From positions 1 through 64,000 of the forward strand of contig JAUZTG010000024.1 in the NCBI GenBank assembly GCA_030734395.1: DNA of 64,000 nt, written 5' to 3'. The notes below the pieces were generated by a model. It searched no databases and had not been told where the DNA came from. It saw nothing but the letters and a program-made list of their open reading frames with translations. The translations under genes were made by a program, and so were the position numbers. The stretch comes from Sarocladium kiliense (Eukaryota; Ascomycota; Sordariomycetes; Hypocreales; Sarocladiaceae). The number at the start of each line of letters is the position of its first letter. Positions within the stretch are counted from its first letter, which is position 1. Positions 42,701 to 53,922 of this stretch are shown here, piece by piece.

Positions 42701-44712
42701 ACGGCACCCCTCCGCGCCTAGCCGTCCCTACAAATGCCCCACTAAGTAGACAAAGGACATCATCTCGGAGTGCACATCCGAGGCCAGGGCTCCATGTTGA
42801 CCGCTACAATATTGGCCATGCTGTCTATCATATATTCGGTCTCGCAACCCGAGGGTGAGACTTCTCAGTGGAAGCGGTAGAGGCGGGCAGCTGACTGATT
42901 TGCAATTTCCTATTCTCCCCATTCAAGGGCCATGTTGTCCTGCACCGCCTTCTGTGAGGAGGCGTCCGGTAATGGATTACTTACCGCTTCTTCCCTTGAG
43001 ACTAGTGGACGAGCTCTCGTTCCTCGTCACGATTCTTGGGGGCGTGGTTCGAGCGAAATACATGTCAATAACATACAGGACGGCCTGAGACAGTCCTAAT
43101 GATGGGAACCGAATTACGCCCTTACACATCATCAGCCAATGATCGAACCACGAGTTCCTGCAATGGGTCACCTGAAGCCATGCGCGTCAACAATGTCGTA
43201 CAACAGGGCAGCCAACTCCAATGTTTCCGACCCACTGGCCGAGCGCGCGGCCGGCCAGCCAGCCCGGAGGGCGGGAATTGCTCGCTATTTGTGGATGCAG
43301 AGACATGTTGGAAAGTTGTTGATGCTGTATGCATAGAACTGCCCGAAATGTACACCCGATCCTGGTTTCTATTACCCCCTACTTTCTTCATGGCGCATTT
43401 TCATTACCCCCGTTTTACTTGATCGTGCATATCTTGTCTGACCAAGCTCCACGGTCCAACCCGACCAGCAACACCTCTCCCGTTCCCCAGGATCGGACAC
43501 ATCTCCAGGGCCCCCCTCCTCCTTCGATATTTTCTTCTAGTCCTGTTCCATGGAGCCCCGGCCACTATTACCAAATCGCTTCACCCCCGCCATCAGGGCC
43601 CCAACGATTGTGGCATCCAGACTTTACTGGCGTCTGACCATCACGAGGTCGTCTGAGTTTTCACCCACAGTGGCTGAGGCGGTGGCACAATCTCCCTTCA
43701 CGACTCCTCGGATCGCCCTGCCCAAAGTTATTGTCATGTCGGCAGTCGGTCCCGAGCACCTCATCCAAACTGCAGTGAGACTTGTCAAGTTTATCCTCCG
43801 ACGGTGAATAGTTCCAGCCCGCCACAACGTTCACGAACCTGATCTATTCTTGTCGCCTGGTGCATAGAAATGTGGGCATTCATTCTTCGTGTTGCATTGA
43901 CGCGTGTACCCCCAAATTGATGGCGAATTCCCATGCTTTCAGCAGTCGAGAAGGGCCCAGGCAGGTAGGTGTTCGAGGCTGTGCTGGGTGTAATTTGCCT
44001 GCTGAACCAGCATGAAGGCATCGTGACCTCCCTTGAACCAGTGTCCGGTCAACAGAGCTAGGGTTGACACGGGCTCACCGTGTGGATTGTGGAGTGCACA
44101 CGATACTAAACAACACGGCAGTCAGTCTCCGCCGGGCTAGCAGGGCTCCCAGGTCACGATCCCTTTTTCTCGGTGAACAGGTGACCATTATCGCCATTTA
44201 ACCCCTGAACTGCCGTCACTTAGGCACGATGTTGCCAGACCGTTTCTCGAAGTCTCTTGACTTGTAGAGACTTCTGGTTCACGCTGACGCCAATGGTTGG
44301 GGCACATGGCGTTCCTAGGCGGTGAAGCTGCTTCCCACTAAGCCTCCCTTATTGCCATTGTTGTGATTCCCATGTCAATAGTGCATCTGCTCTCGGCTTT
44401 TGGCGTGGTCCTACAGCGGCTCAAGAAAGAACGACGAAGCGACCAAGCTTTCCTCATCTCGAGCTGGTGAAGGGTCCTCAAACCATCATGGCTCTCTAGC
44501 CTGCATGTGTCATCATTTATTAGGCCCTGAGATAGCAGCTTGAGTGGATCCAGGCAGCGTACATCGCAGTAAACAGCAATCAAGCATCTGCCGAAGAGTC
44601 ACTGGCAAACTTTCCGGAGCTTTCAAGACTGAAGTTGAAAAGCATTTAGCTTGATCTATGACTGAAACCCCACAATAGCAAATGCATTTCTTTGGCACCA
44701 GGTAGCCGGGGC
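39765..44712. other. Long intergenic region upstream of glutamate dehydrogenase
   Basis: Nearly 5 kb with no gene I can support. The part from 39765 to about 40930 is probably 5' leader or extra 5' exon of the dehydrogenase. The rest (41-44.7 kb) shows only short open frames without family resemblance. A short direct repeat is present at 41669-41702. A stretch around 42440-42670 is weakly coding-like but has no recognisable motif. Confidence 0.45.
41669..41702. repeat. Two 12-bp direct repeats, 22 bp apart
   Basis: CTGGGGGTAATA occurs at 41669-41680 and 41691-41702, a centre spacing of 22 bp or about two helical turns. It could be a paired binding site; no function is known. Confidence 0.7.
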
Positions 44713-46299
44713 CTATACGTCCCAGTACACCGGCTCTATCTGGTGCCGAATAGCGACCATGAGCATGTACATTGCATGCCCAGTAGCAAAGCAAAGCTCA
44801 AGGGGCTTCACCCAGTTGCACATTTTACCACTCTGGTCTTTCAAGTAGTTCGGGGCCGTGCCGTCGGCCCTCCAGGTCAGGCTCCTCTCCATCCTGTCTA
44901 TTCTGTCACCATGGCCCAACGCCCTGAGCTTTGGTCCCAGTATCTCCCACGCTTCCAGAATCTCCTTGAACCTGGGGCGGAACTTATTATGGTTCTTTTT
45001 GATGCTGCGCCAGCTCTTTGCGGCAACAAGGACGTCGTCGCAGATCGAGTCCCAAGGGATATCGCTTATGTGTATTGCGGGAACCGGCGTCTCCCATGGA
45101 TGATAGACCGGTTTGTCTTTATACTTCTGGGCGTTGACTTTGGGATTGTACGGTGACTTGTACCAAGGAACAGCGAAGACGTCGTAGGTAGGTCCATCTC
45201 CGGACTTTCCATACTTACCAGACCGTTCATTCCATTTGTAAGTGTTTTTCGGAGGATGACCTTTGGACGGGCGAAGGTTGTTGATGTATCCGTCTCCGCG
45301 TTTCGTATGATCCATTTGGGAATTTCTCCTGGCGATGTCCAGACCTGTGATGTCCTTCCACAACTGATACATCTCAAATAGGTAGACCATCCAGGGCGCG
45401 AGATGGCGTGCCCGCTGTTTCCCGTCCCATGAGCCATCGAACTCAGCGATCACCTGTTGCACGCTTTCCGCTACCAATTCAGCAGACCTCATTGCGCAGT
45501 GCTGAAGAGCATATGCATGTCGAGCAGGCATGAGCTTGAAAATCGTTCCAAGTTTGTCCTCATGCTGTGGCGTTTTGATCTGATACACAATGCTCCCTGA
45601 GAGGAGGTTGAGAACGACACGGGGGTCCCAGTCGGCCACGTAGGTGTAGTTGTCTGACCAGAGACGATATAGTGTGAGCTGGGGCTTGAATGGCATGTGC
45701 TTGTTTGAATGCCAGATGGCGTGATGAACGTCTGTACCGCTGAAGAGGAATCCCTCAAGCTGGCGATTGTAGTGCGTTGTCCGGACGAAGCTCTGCTGTC
45801 CCGCCTCGTCGGGCATCAGAGCCTCGACAGGAGGCGCCAGTCCGTTGAATGGAACTGGACCCCAATGTGAGTTCGGCCCTGGATCAGTGCTCTCTACTTG
45901 ATTCTTCAGATTCTCCTCGGGGCTTTCAGCCGCTTCGAAGGATATCACGATCTCTGTGTATTTATCAGGCTTGCTGTCTCCCATCATCAAATCCGACAAG
46001 TCACGCGGCTTGAGCCTCTGTTCGTCGAGCATAGGCCACGGGTTTGGCACGTAAGAAAAGCGGTCCTGCCACATGAGCTCTTCGGGCCGTAGCTGCCGAC
46101 GTGGCGGAGGCGGCATGCCCATCCACTCTGCCATGGAGTCTGGGATAGGAGGAGCTCCCGGGTTGCATCGCCGAGGCTGAGTCTTGTGACAGTTGCAGTC
46201 CATCCCCATTTTCGCAAAGCCCCGTTGAAACCACCAGCAACCCGGGGGCGCCTCAACGGGTGTCCGCAAGGGTCCTGCCTTGCTTAGACCTATGCCCAT
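44713..46299 (-). CDS. Conserved-looking protein of unknown function, 528 aa
   Basis: A long single-exon frame I do not recognise. Codon use and even composition argue that it is a real gene. The N-terminus MGIGLS fits the N-myristoylation pattern (Gly2, Ser6), which would place it at a membrane. It is followed by a Cys/Trp-rich stretch (CWWFQRGF, MDCNCHKTQPRRC) and a Pro-rich linker. The middle is rich in Trp and Tyr (HYNRQLEGFLFSGTDVHHAI, YRLWSDNYTYVADWDPRVVL), and the C-terminus is hydrophilic with a hydrophobic stretch (ELCFATGHAMYMLMVAI). No transmembrane segment, nuclease, protease or oxidoreductase motif is evident. It lies alone between two long intergenic stretches. Confidence 0.75.
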   Translation of the reverse strand: MGIGLSKAGPLRTPVEAPPGCWWFQRGFAKMGMDCNCHKTQPRRCNPGAPPIPDSMAEWMGMPPPPRRQLRPEELMWQDRFSYVPNPWPMLDEQRLKPRDLSDLMMGDSKPDKYTEIVISFEAAESPEENLKNQVESTDPGPNSHWGPVPFNGLAPPVEALMPDEAGQQSFVRTTHYNRQLEGFLFSGTDVHHAIWHSNKHMPFKPQLTLYRLWSDNYTYVADWDPRVVLNLLSGSIVYQIKTPQHEDKLGTIFKLMPARHAYALQHCAMRSAELVAESVQQVIAEFDGSWDGKQRARHLAPWMVYLFEMYQLWKDITGLDIARRNSQMDHTKRGDGYINNLRPSKGHPPKNTYKWNERSGKYGKSGDGPTYDVFAVPWYKSPYNPKVNAQKYKDKPVYHPWETPVPAIHISDIPWDSICDDVLVAAKSWRSIKKNHNKFRPRFKEILEAWEILGPKLRALGHGDRIDRMERSLTWRADGTAPNYLKDQSGKMCNWVKPLELCFATGHAMYMLMVAIRHQIEPVYWDV

Positions 46300-47224
46300 T
46301 TCTACTCAGTGGCTGTGGCTCTTCAAAAGAACCAGTTCTCTCCGAGTGGACGAATGTGGATCGACGAGCTTTAGGTAGGAAGCAGAGACAGTTGCCCAGG
46401 GAAGTGCATGCGAGGGCGGCCAGAGTGATGATGATGATGGTTGCAAGGCCGGGCAGAGGAAGAAGGGATAAAACTGCACATGAATTTTTTAGGTGATAAT
46501 GAAGAGGACATCAAGGAATAAAATACATGAAATCAGGATCAAGGTCACAGGATGGTTTTGTTTCATGCAAGGTTGTGGCTTGTGATGCTCAAGGTTTGGC
46601 TTGGTGAAGAAGTCAAGTTGTAACAAGCTCATGCCAGGCCAAAGGCTCGTTCCGGCAGGGAACATGCTTGACGCTGGACGCTGAGAGCACAGTCTCTCTG
46701 ATAGAGAGAGTCTAATTGTTTGAGAGTGGCTCTGGTGTTTCTGGAAGCGTGGATCCGAGTTTGTCCAAGATGAGGTCGTACTGGAGTAAAGTGCCTGGCG
46801 TGAGAGCATCCCGGGTACCTCGCCAGCCAAGGCCCGCGGCAAAGTGACAACGCCTGGCGGCGAACGAGAAAGGGCACTTCATTGGTCCACGCCACGCTGC
46901 TCCTGAGAAAAGAGTGGATCTCTTGACACGAGCCTCGTTCGCAACTTTTTCGCCGACGACATTGAGTCTCCTGCTCCTCTTCCCGAACCTCGTCATCACT
47001 TGCGATTCGCATACCCCTTCACACTAATTTCTTATACCTCCGCCATCGACAACCTTGCGCAGACTCTTCACTGAGGACTGTGCTATCGGATTTCACGCCC
47101 CCCCCGCGACAGCTGTCTACCTTGTCGCAGCGCTTTTGCCGAACGACGATAGCAACCGTAGCTTCGTCTACCTCATTTCATCCGCACTCCTCACATCCCC
47201 CTAGCACCGACTCAAACCGCCATC
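46300..47224. other. Divergent promoter region of the unknown gene and Tom22
   Basis: About 0.9 kb between two divergent start codons. The Tom22 side is pyrimidine-rich (CCCCCCCGC near 47100 and CT-rich up to 47210), as is common before strongly expressed fungal genes. No gene is seen. Confidence 0.45.
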
Positions 47225-47770
47225 ATGGTCACTCTCACCGAGGTTGAGGATGAGCACTTCCAGGGCAACCAGCCCGGTCCCATGGATGACGATGATGACT
47301 ACAGCGACACTGGTCAGTTCCCTATCCTCGTGCTCAGCCATCTCGGCTAGCTCTGTGCCATCATCAAGAAACCTTGCATCTAACACGGTCTCACAGACTC
47401 CGAGATCTCAAACGAGTCTGAGTTCGACCCTACCGAAGAATCACTCGCTGAGCGCCTCTACGCCCTTCGCGACATCGTCCCCCCTACCACCCGTGGCTGG
47501 ATCGCCAACAACGTCAGCACCCTTTCTTCCTACGCCTGGAGCGCCATTTCCTTCAGTGGCAAGGGAGCCTGGGTCATCACCACCTCCGCTCTGTTCTTTG
47601 GCGTGCCCTTCGCCCTCTCATTCTCCGACGACCAGCAGATCGCCGCTATGGAGCAGGAGTACAACATGCGCCAGCAGGGTAGCGAACTCTTGACAGCCGG
47701 CACCGAAGGCAGCACGGCTGACAAGGTTGGTGCTGCGCTTGGTGAAGGCGAGGCGAAGCCTTCTCTGTGA
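47225..47770 (+). CDS. TOM22: Mitochondrial import receptor subunit Tom22
   Basis: Two exons (47225..47312, 47397..47770) with an 84-nt intron give 153 aa. The acidic N-terminus (MDDDDDYSDTDSEISNESEF) is the cytosolic presequence-binding domain. The central RLYALRDIVPPTTRGWI leads into the single tail-anchoring helix (GAWVITTSALFFGVPFALSF), followed by the short intermembrane-space tail beginning DDQQIAAMEQEY. Size and layout agree with fungal Tom22 (about 150 aa). It is a central receptor of the TOM complex in the mitochondrial outer membrane. It is convergent with the mitofusin gene. Confidence 0.95.
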
Positions 47771-48805
47771 GGGAGCATCCGGCGCGGTGATGCAGGCTTG
47801 GCTGAGGAAAAAAAGCTTCCAGGGGGCAAACTCTCCCTGAGTCGGCTTCTCGTGTACTATAATTTACTTTTGGCGTGGACTCCTGCAGCGTGTATACTCA
47901 GGCCCATTCCACGCGAGACTCTACATGTGGGAAGGACGGAACGCGAGCATGGAAATGGCACGGCCGTCGGGCATGGACTGGGTGTAAGAACGTGGACTTT
48001 CATAACCAAGGGGCGGATCTCATCTCCAGGATCTGGGCGGGTTTGCATGTATTATGTATGTCACCTTAGAATTCGATTCCTTGACGCCATTCTCTGTATG
48101 TTGCCGACCCCCTTCGCGCAGACTAACACAAGTACGTTGACGACGACGCTCTGAACGTAGCTGATGTTGGTCGTCTGGGCAATATGTATGCTTGGCTTTT
48201 CCGCACACGCGCACACCAGCAGCAACTCGAGTACCGAATCGACACCTTTCTAGCGGTATGATGGTTGAGCTGTACAGACTCTGTTGAGCTCATGCTAATT
48301 GACTCCCGCTTGCAGCGCACATAGCTACTTTCTGGATAGCAGTACTCTGGATTATCTATTTCTGTATAGCTAGTAGATTGCACTGTGTTCGATTCCGCTC
48401 GTCTAGTCACATTTAGTCAAGCCGTTTGCGGATTGTAATGCTTAAGATTATCGTGTGTATGCTTTGCAGGCGAAGCCAATAGAACTAACTAGTTAGCACG
48501 CGAGCTATGCTCATGCTTCGTATGTTGCCTTTCTTTGTTTTCCGAGCCTTCAAGTGAGGGGAGAGGAGAAATGCTGAAGTAAAAGAAGGGGGGTTTAACG
48601 AGTTCGAACCCAAGAAACAAAAGGGAAACCAACCACACAGAAAAGGTATCGACAACAGGCAACTCGTTTTGCAGCCCTGTAAGAAAACTTCCCTCCTCGA
48701 CTTCAAAATATATGGAACGTACGCCTGAAGTGCAAACGCCCTCGATCATGTTCAACCTTCCACCCTCGCTCAAACCATTTTTGGAATTTGGGACATCACG
48801 TTTCG
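47771..48805. other. Intergenic region between convergent Tom22 and Fzo1 genes
   Basis: About 1 kb holding the 3' flanks of two convergent genes. AT-rich segments near 48.0-48.5 kb probably include both polyadenylation regions. No gene is seen. Confidence 0.45.
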
Positions 48806-51562
48806 TCACTGCGCCGCCCCTGGTGGCGGCGCATCCAGGTCCATCCCGGCGACGACATTCCTTTGTCCGTCGCTCTCTCTCACCAGGTCTCCGAAAAATT
48901 TCTCGGCACGCTCGCTCTCATACCGCACGCGCATCGTCTCTTCACGACGGTTGCCCAAGTCCTTCACGGTCTGATCCAGGCTGACACGCAAGTTGTCGGC
49001 GGGAAGATGCAAGACGCGGCGAACGATGCCTGAGATGCGTGCAGAGTTGACGTGGACGTAGTCGAGCTCAGCGAGCTGCGCGGAGATCTTGGAGGCGAGG
49101 CGAGGAGGAAGTGAGTTAGGAATTTGCTGCACAACGTAGGCAGAGACGGCAAATGCTGATAAATCACGCAAGTTAGCAAGCAATTATACGGAGCTTTAGA
49201 GTCAAGACATACCAGCTATCAGAATGCCAGGCAGAATCAGCTGGCGGAGGTTGCTGTTGCCCATAATCCGCGTTGCTGCGAGCGCCTGATCTAACCAAGT
49301 GCTCACACCCAACATCCGCGGCACCACAGCACCAGCAACGGTCAGCGCCATACCTGTGCCGGCCATCTTCTCCTGCCTCTGCAGCAGCGTTGACCAATCG
49401 ACAAAGTCAAGTAGCTCGGTCTCGACTTCAACCTGGCGAGCAATAGCGTCCTTTCTCCTGCGGAACATGACTTCAGGCTTGAATGTGAGGTTCTGGAACT
49501 CGTCACCGACGTGTAAAATACCAAGCTGCTTAATCGTGTTGACGCCGCTGACGGTTTTTATGCGTGCGTGCTCCTCGCAGACGTTGAGAGACTCGGTGAT
49601 ATGGGAGAGCATGGCCTCCTTGAGGTCGTCCGCGTACTGGAAAGCTCCAAGCAGGCCGGGGTATGGAACATTGTAATTGGTGCTGCCAGCATGTGCGATG
49701 GCAGAGTTGAGTTCTGCACGAGTATGGTCGTAGATCTCACGGCATGTATCTTCAATGTTCCGGTCGACCTGGTCTCGGACCTCTGAAGAGGCCTTCTTGC
49801 TTGTCTCGAGTTGTGGTTCAAGCTCCTTCAGTTCACGGGTAACCCGTTCCATCTCAGATCGAGCGACTTCTTGGTTCACGGACGCAAGGGTGTTGACATC
49901 GTTGAGAATGTTGAGCAGATACGTCCTGGCTGGTGCAAGCTTGGACCGTGCTCTCTTCTCCAAGACAAACCGCCTTAGTGACTGCTCCAGAGCCTCGAAG
50001 TCTCGAACTTTGTCGACATCCTTGCCCTTGCCCTTGTCGTCGCCATCACCGGGATCATCACCGCCACCACTAGAGCTTCCGCTGCCACCACCGCCTGGCC
50101 CACCGGGTGGTGATGGGCCCACGGGAATCGCATTGCTTGACACGAAGTGAACCAGCTCAGAAGACTCCTTGTGGGTACGAGGGCTGAGCACACCAACCTG
50201 ATCAAGGATGGTCTTTTGGCATCTCTCCTTGTCTCGGATAAAGTCATACCCATTTACGACGATGAAAAGATATGCTTTCTCTGCTGCAGCGGCCCAAATA
50301 AATTCCTTTGCTGATTGTGTGAAGTGATTCGCGGCTGAGACAACAAAGACAACGACATCAATCTCCTCTTGCCGAGCGAAAATGGCCGTCGTCTTAGTGG
50401 TGTCAGAGTTGAGGCCGGGGGCGTCGATCAAAGCAATGTCCACCACGCCATTGTTGAGAAGAGATTCGTCGATTGTTCGGGTATCCTTGACGTAAACCTT
50501 GCATTGCGTGTACGTTTCATTGTCGTGAACAATCTTCTCCAACTCATTGAGAGAAAAGACGTCGTATGTTGACTCGTCGTTTCGGTTGTAAGTAGTCGTT
50601 TTGTGCACAGCATGCACTTCTTCCAGTCCACTGTTCTCCCGTGCGTCGAGGACTTCGCAGAAGATGGCCGTGCAGGGCTGTTGATCTTCTGGGAGGATCT
50701 TGCGTCGCAGCAGAGCATTGCAGAATGTCGACTTGCCAGCGTTGAGGTCTCCCGTGATCAGGACCTTGCTCGACGTGTCTTCGATTCGTTCGCGCAGTGA
50801 CAGTAAGTGCTTGATACTAGAGCGGATCTTGCCATCCAAGAGTGAGGCGATGGAACTCTTCTCCAGTGAATGCACCAGCTCTGCCTGGTGAAGCGAACCA
50901 AGTTTGAGGTCCAGCTTCAAGATCGAGAACTCCTGCGCAATCTGAGGCGTGACAAGGCGAGGTTCGGGAAGCGTTCGGTTCTCAGCAGCTCGACTTGACT
51001 CAGCCCCGCTGTCTTCCACAGATGTCATAGAGCGTCGAAGGGCCGGTGGAGCATCTGAAGAGGAAGCCGCAGGGTGGACTTCACCAAGGGTTGAGTATGC
51101 ATGGGCGACGCCAGGACGAGAGGGAGGACGTTCGGAGGGAGCGGAGTCGGGGCGTTGGAGGGATGGGTAGTGAGCCGGCCAGGAGGCGTTCATGTCCTGA
51201 AGGTTGGATAGAAGATCGAGGACTTTGTTGATGGACCGGCCGAGGGTGGCGCGCTGCGCGTTGTACCACATCTGATGAACGATACCAGACTGTGCAGGGC
51301 GGTCATGATGCGCATTCGCGTCCCAACCAGACGCAGCCATCATGGCATGATGATCCTCGCCGTTGGTAACACTACCGCCATAGCCAGAGTCGACATCGAG
51401 CATCTGCTGAAGACGCGCTGCATGTTCGGAGGTAGTGCCTGAGCCAACGGTCATGTAGTTCGGTTTCGATGGCGCGGGAGGCGAATCGCTTCTCGGGGGT
51501 TCGGGCTCGGCAGACGCATCGGCAGGAGCCTTGCCCTTACCAGAGAAATAGTCCTGGCTCAT
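48806..51562 (-). CDS. FZO1: Mitofusin Fzo1, dynamin-related GTPase
   Basis: Two exons on the minus strand, 49213..51562 and 48806..49155, with a 57-nt intron, give 899 aa from the Met of MSQDYFSG. GTPase motifs: G1 GDLNAGKS (about 271-278), G2 in PCTAIFCEV, G3 DAPG, G4 NGYD. Heptad-rich segments flank the GTPase domain, and a Gly/Ser/Asp low-complexity insert (GGPGGGGSGSSSGGGDDPGD) interrupts its C-terminal side. Two hydrophobic segments near the end (MALTVAGAVVPRMLG, LILPGILIAAFAVSAYVV) fit the double outer-membrane anchor, the second being split by the intron. A C-terminal coiled coil follows. The protein tethers and fuses mitochondrial outer membranes. An upstream in-frame Met at 51673 is less likely. 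Confidence 0.95.
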
Positions 51563-52766
51563 GATCGTAAAGAGAGCTGCACAAGCAGCATGGCTGAAGG
51601 ATCGCTCGCGGGAAGTGAAGTTGTACTGGGTGGTGTTTGGAGAGGCAAATGCAGGTGTTGGCGATGATCTCAAGGATCTTGGTTGACGGTTCCTTAGTCA
51701 TGCTAGAGTCGTGCCACAGGGGTGTGGTAGTGGGACATGGGTCACCCAACCTCTTTCCACCCTCGCCACCGTCATCACCATCTTGTAGCAGTTTCGGATC
51801 ACTATGAGTGCTACATTGATTGATTCTCACTAGCTGCGATCGGAATCTGGCTGATGCTCCATAATAGACGGCTTGGAAGCAGCGGATCAGAAAATGCAGT
51901 GGACACCAGACTCCTCTTACAATTTTCTAAACCACGTAGACATAATTTGACACTCATGCTGAGAATTCATAGTTTAATCCGTAAGTCGTCGGCTTGACAT
52001 CCCGGCGCATTGCATACACCCCAACTGCTTCAGATACGACAGAGCTTCTATGATGCGAACAGTCATGAGCTACGTTCCTTTCTCATGACTGAGGTAACGG
52101 ATTGCTGAGATTATTGACCTCATGTGGACAGCCGGTGGTGTGGAATTGAGCTCGCTGAAGGCTACGATATCTTTCAAACGAAACCCTCATGAACTCCGAA
52201 GTCTGGGAATACGACGATGCAGGTACTGCGAATGCTCAGACTGGTGCTGCTACGGTTGCCGCACCAAGCAATTCAAACAGGTGGTGGGACCGAAGAGATA
52301 GAACTGGGAGCGTCCCAGGGAGTACTTTTGGAGAAGGCAAGTTCGTATGGACAACGAGCGAATGCATGAGGACATTCGTCACGACTCGACTCCGGAATGA
52401 TCATTTCAGGTGCGTCATATTCTTCCTCTAGCAACCAAACATACATTGCCAGAGAACGTCTGATCCGCAAATCCATGCAAAGCCAGCCGCAGTTCCTTTT
52501 CGCCCTTTGCGACCTGCAGCCAGAGGTAGCAAAATATATGCTCCCCTTCCCAATGAGTAAAAACCGGCCGGGAAACACCACAACTTCCGCCAGGAAATAT
52601 AGTACTTTTTCCTTCCAACCGAACTCGCGTTCCCCGCACCCTAAGCTCTCCAATCTCCGTCGCTGGCTTCGTGGACTCGATGGTGACAGATGCAGTCGGG
52701 ATCTTTGGGGGATGAGCCGGTTCGTCCCCGTCTCTCCAAACCTCCTTAGCCTTGGCCGCCAGAGAT
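51563..52766. other. Intergenic region between Fzo1 and eL32
   Basis: About 1.2 kb with the promoter of the mitofusin gene and the 3' flank of the eL32 gene. No supportable gene or RNA is seen. Confidence 0.45.
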
Positions 52767-53473
52767 TTACACCTCGGTGGTGACCTTGGCCTTGGCGTTA
52801 GTGACCTTGACACCAAGCTGCTTAGCACGGCCGATGATGTCGATGCGCTTGCGGGAGGAGACGTTGTGGGCGATCCTGTGAGGTGAGTTAGTCCCGGATA
52901 TCCTATGGTTCAAGGCAAGGCGCTGGTTGGGGTATTCGTACTCGGCAGCGTAAGTGCGGTTGTGCATGAGGAGGAGCTCAAGGTCCTTGACGTTGCTGAC
53001 GAGGAAAGCCTTGTGGCCGGAGGGCATCATGTGGCGGGTCTTCTTGTTGGAACCGTAGCCGATCTGGTATCGAATCGTAATCAGTCACTGTCTCCTGCTC
53101 GAGTATTCTTTCTGCCCCGCCTCCACCGAACGATTGTTCGAGAGCGGCAGGGCAAAATTATCGAGGCAAACGTACCGAGGGCATGGCAATGGTGCCCCTG
53201 AAACGTCTCCGGACGCGGCTGTCGATACCCTTAGGCTTGCGCCAGCTGGGGGCGACGCACTTGAAGCGGTCACTCTGGTGACGCTCGAAGCGCTTCGTGC
53301 CTAAATCACACAAAGTCAACACTCAGTCCTCCATTATGAGCCAGGTCTGCCCGTAGATTCTCGAGTCCTTCGTCCTTTCATCGGGTCTCGTTCGTCGTAG
53401 GCGATCGTGGGTTCTCGGGGTTATTCAACGTACGCTTCTTGACGATGGGAACGTGCTTCTTGGCGGAAACCAT
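52767..53473 (-). CDS. RPL32: 60S ribosomal protein eL32
   Basis: Four exons on the minus strand: 53434..53473, 53176..53300, 52942..53063, 52767..52875, giving 131 aa, the usual length for the family. The spliced protein runs MVSAKKHVPIVKKRTKRFER, SWRKPKGIDSRVRRRF, SIGYGSNKKTRHMMPSGHKA, LMHNRTYAAEIAHNVSSRKR and ends in KAKVTTEV. All three introns (66-133 nt) keep phase. Intron 1 is close to the start codon, as is common in fungal ribosomal protein genes. It is divergent from uS9. Confidence 0.97.
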
Positions 53474-53922
53474 CTGTGCAGCGAAAAGTCAGTCGATCAA
53501 TTCAATCAAAATGATTTCCCATGAGATGTCATGATATTCTCGGAGCTCAAACATACCTTGACTGCCTGGTGGGTTAGTGATGGCCTTGTGAGAATCTGCG
53601 GTTGTTACGAGAGTTCCTTGAACATCAGCCAGAAATTTCCGCGGGTGGGATTCCACACCACAGACACAACAGTCCACAGCGACCCTAAAGTCACGTGTGG
53701 GAAGAGCGATCCACCACGCTTGCCAATTGTTTGCACCAAAACTGCAAGGAAGGCACCCACCAAAAATAGCCTAGCGCGCCTGGGGCACAAACCCTCCCGA
53801 AAAATCGTCGAACCCGATGATTCTGGCTACGAACCTCACATAGCAGACGACCACCTCCGACACCCGCCCACTTCACGACTGTCTATCTTTCCCTCGCCAA
53901 CAGGAAGAAAGAAACAGCAATC
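53474..53922. promoter_or_regulatory. Bidirectional promoter of eL32 and uS9 genes
   Basis: Only 449 bp separate the start codons of two divergent ribosomal protein genes, so one control region must serve both. I see no clear TATA box. The uS9 leader has CT-rich blocks (CTTTCCCTCGCC near 53890). Confidence 0.65.
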
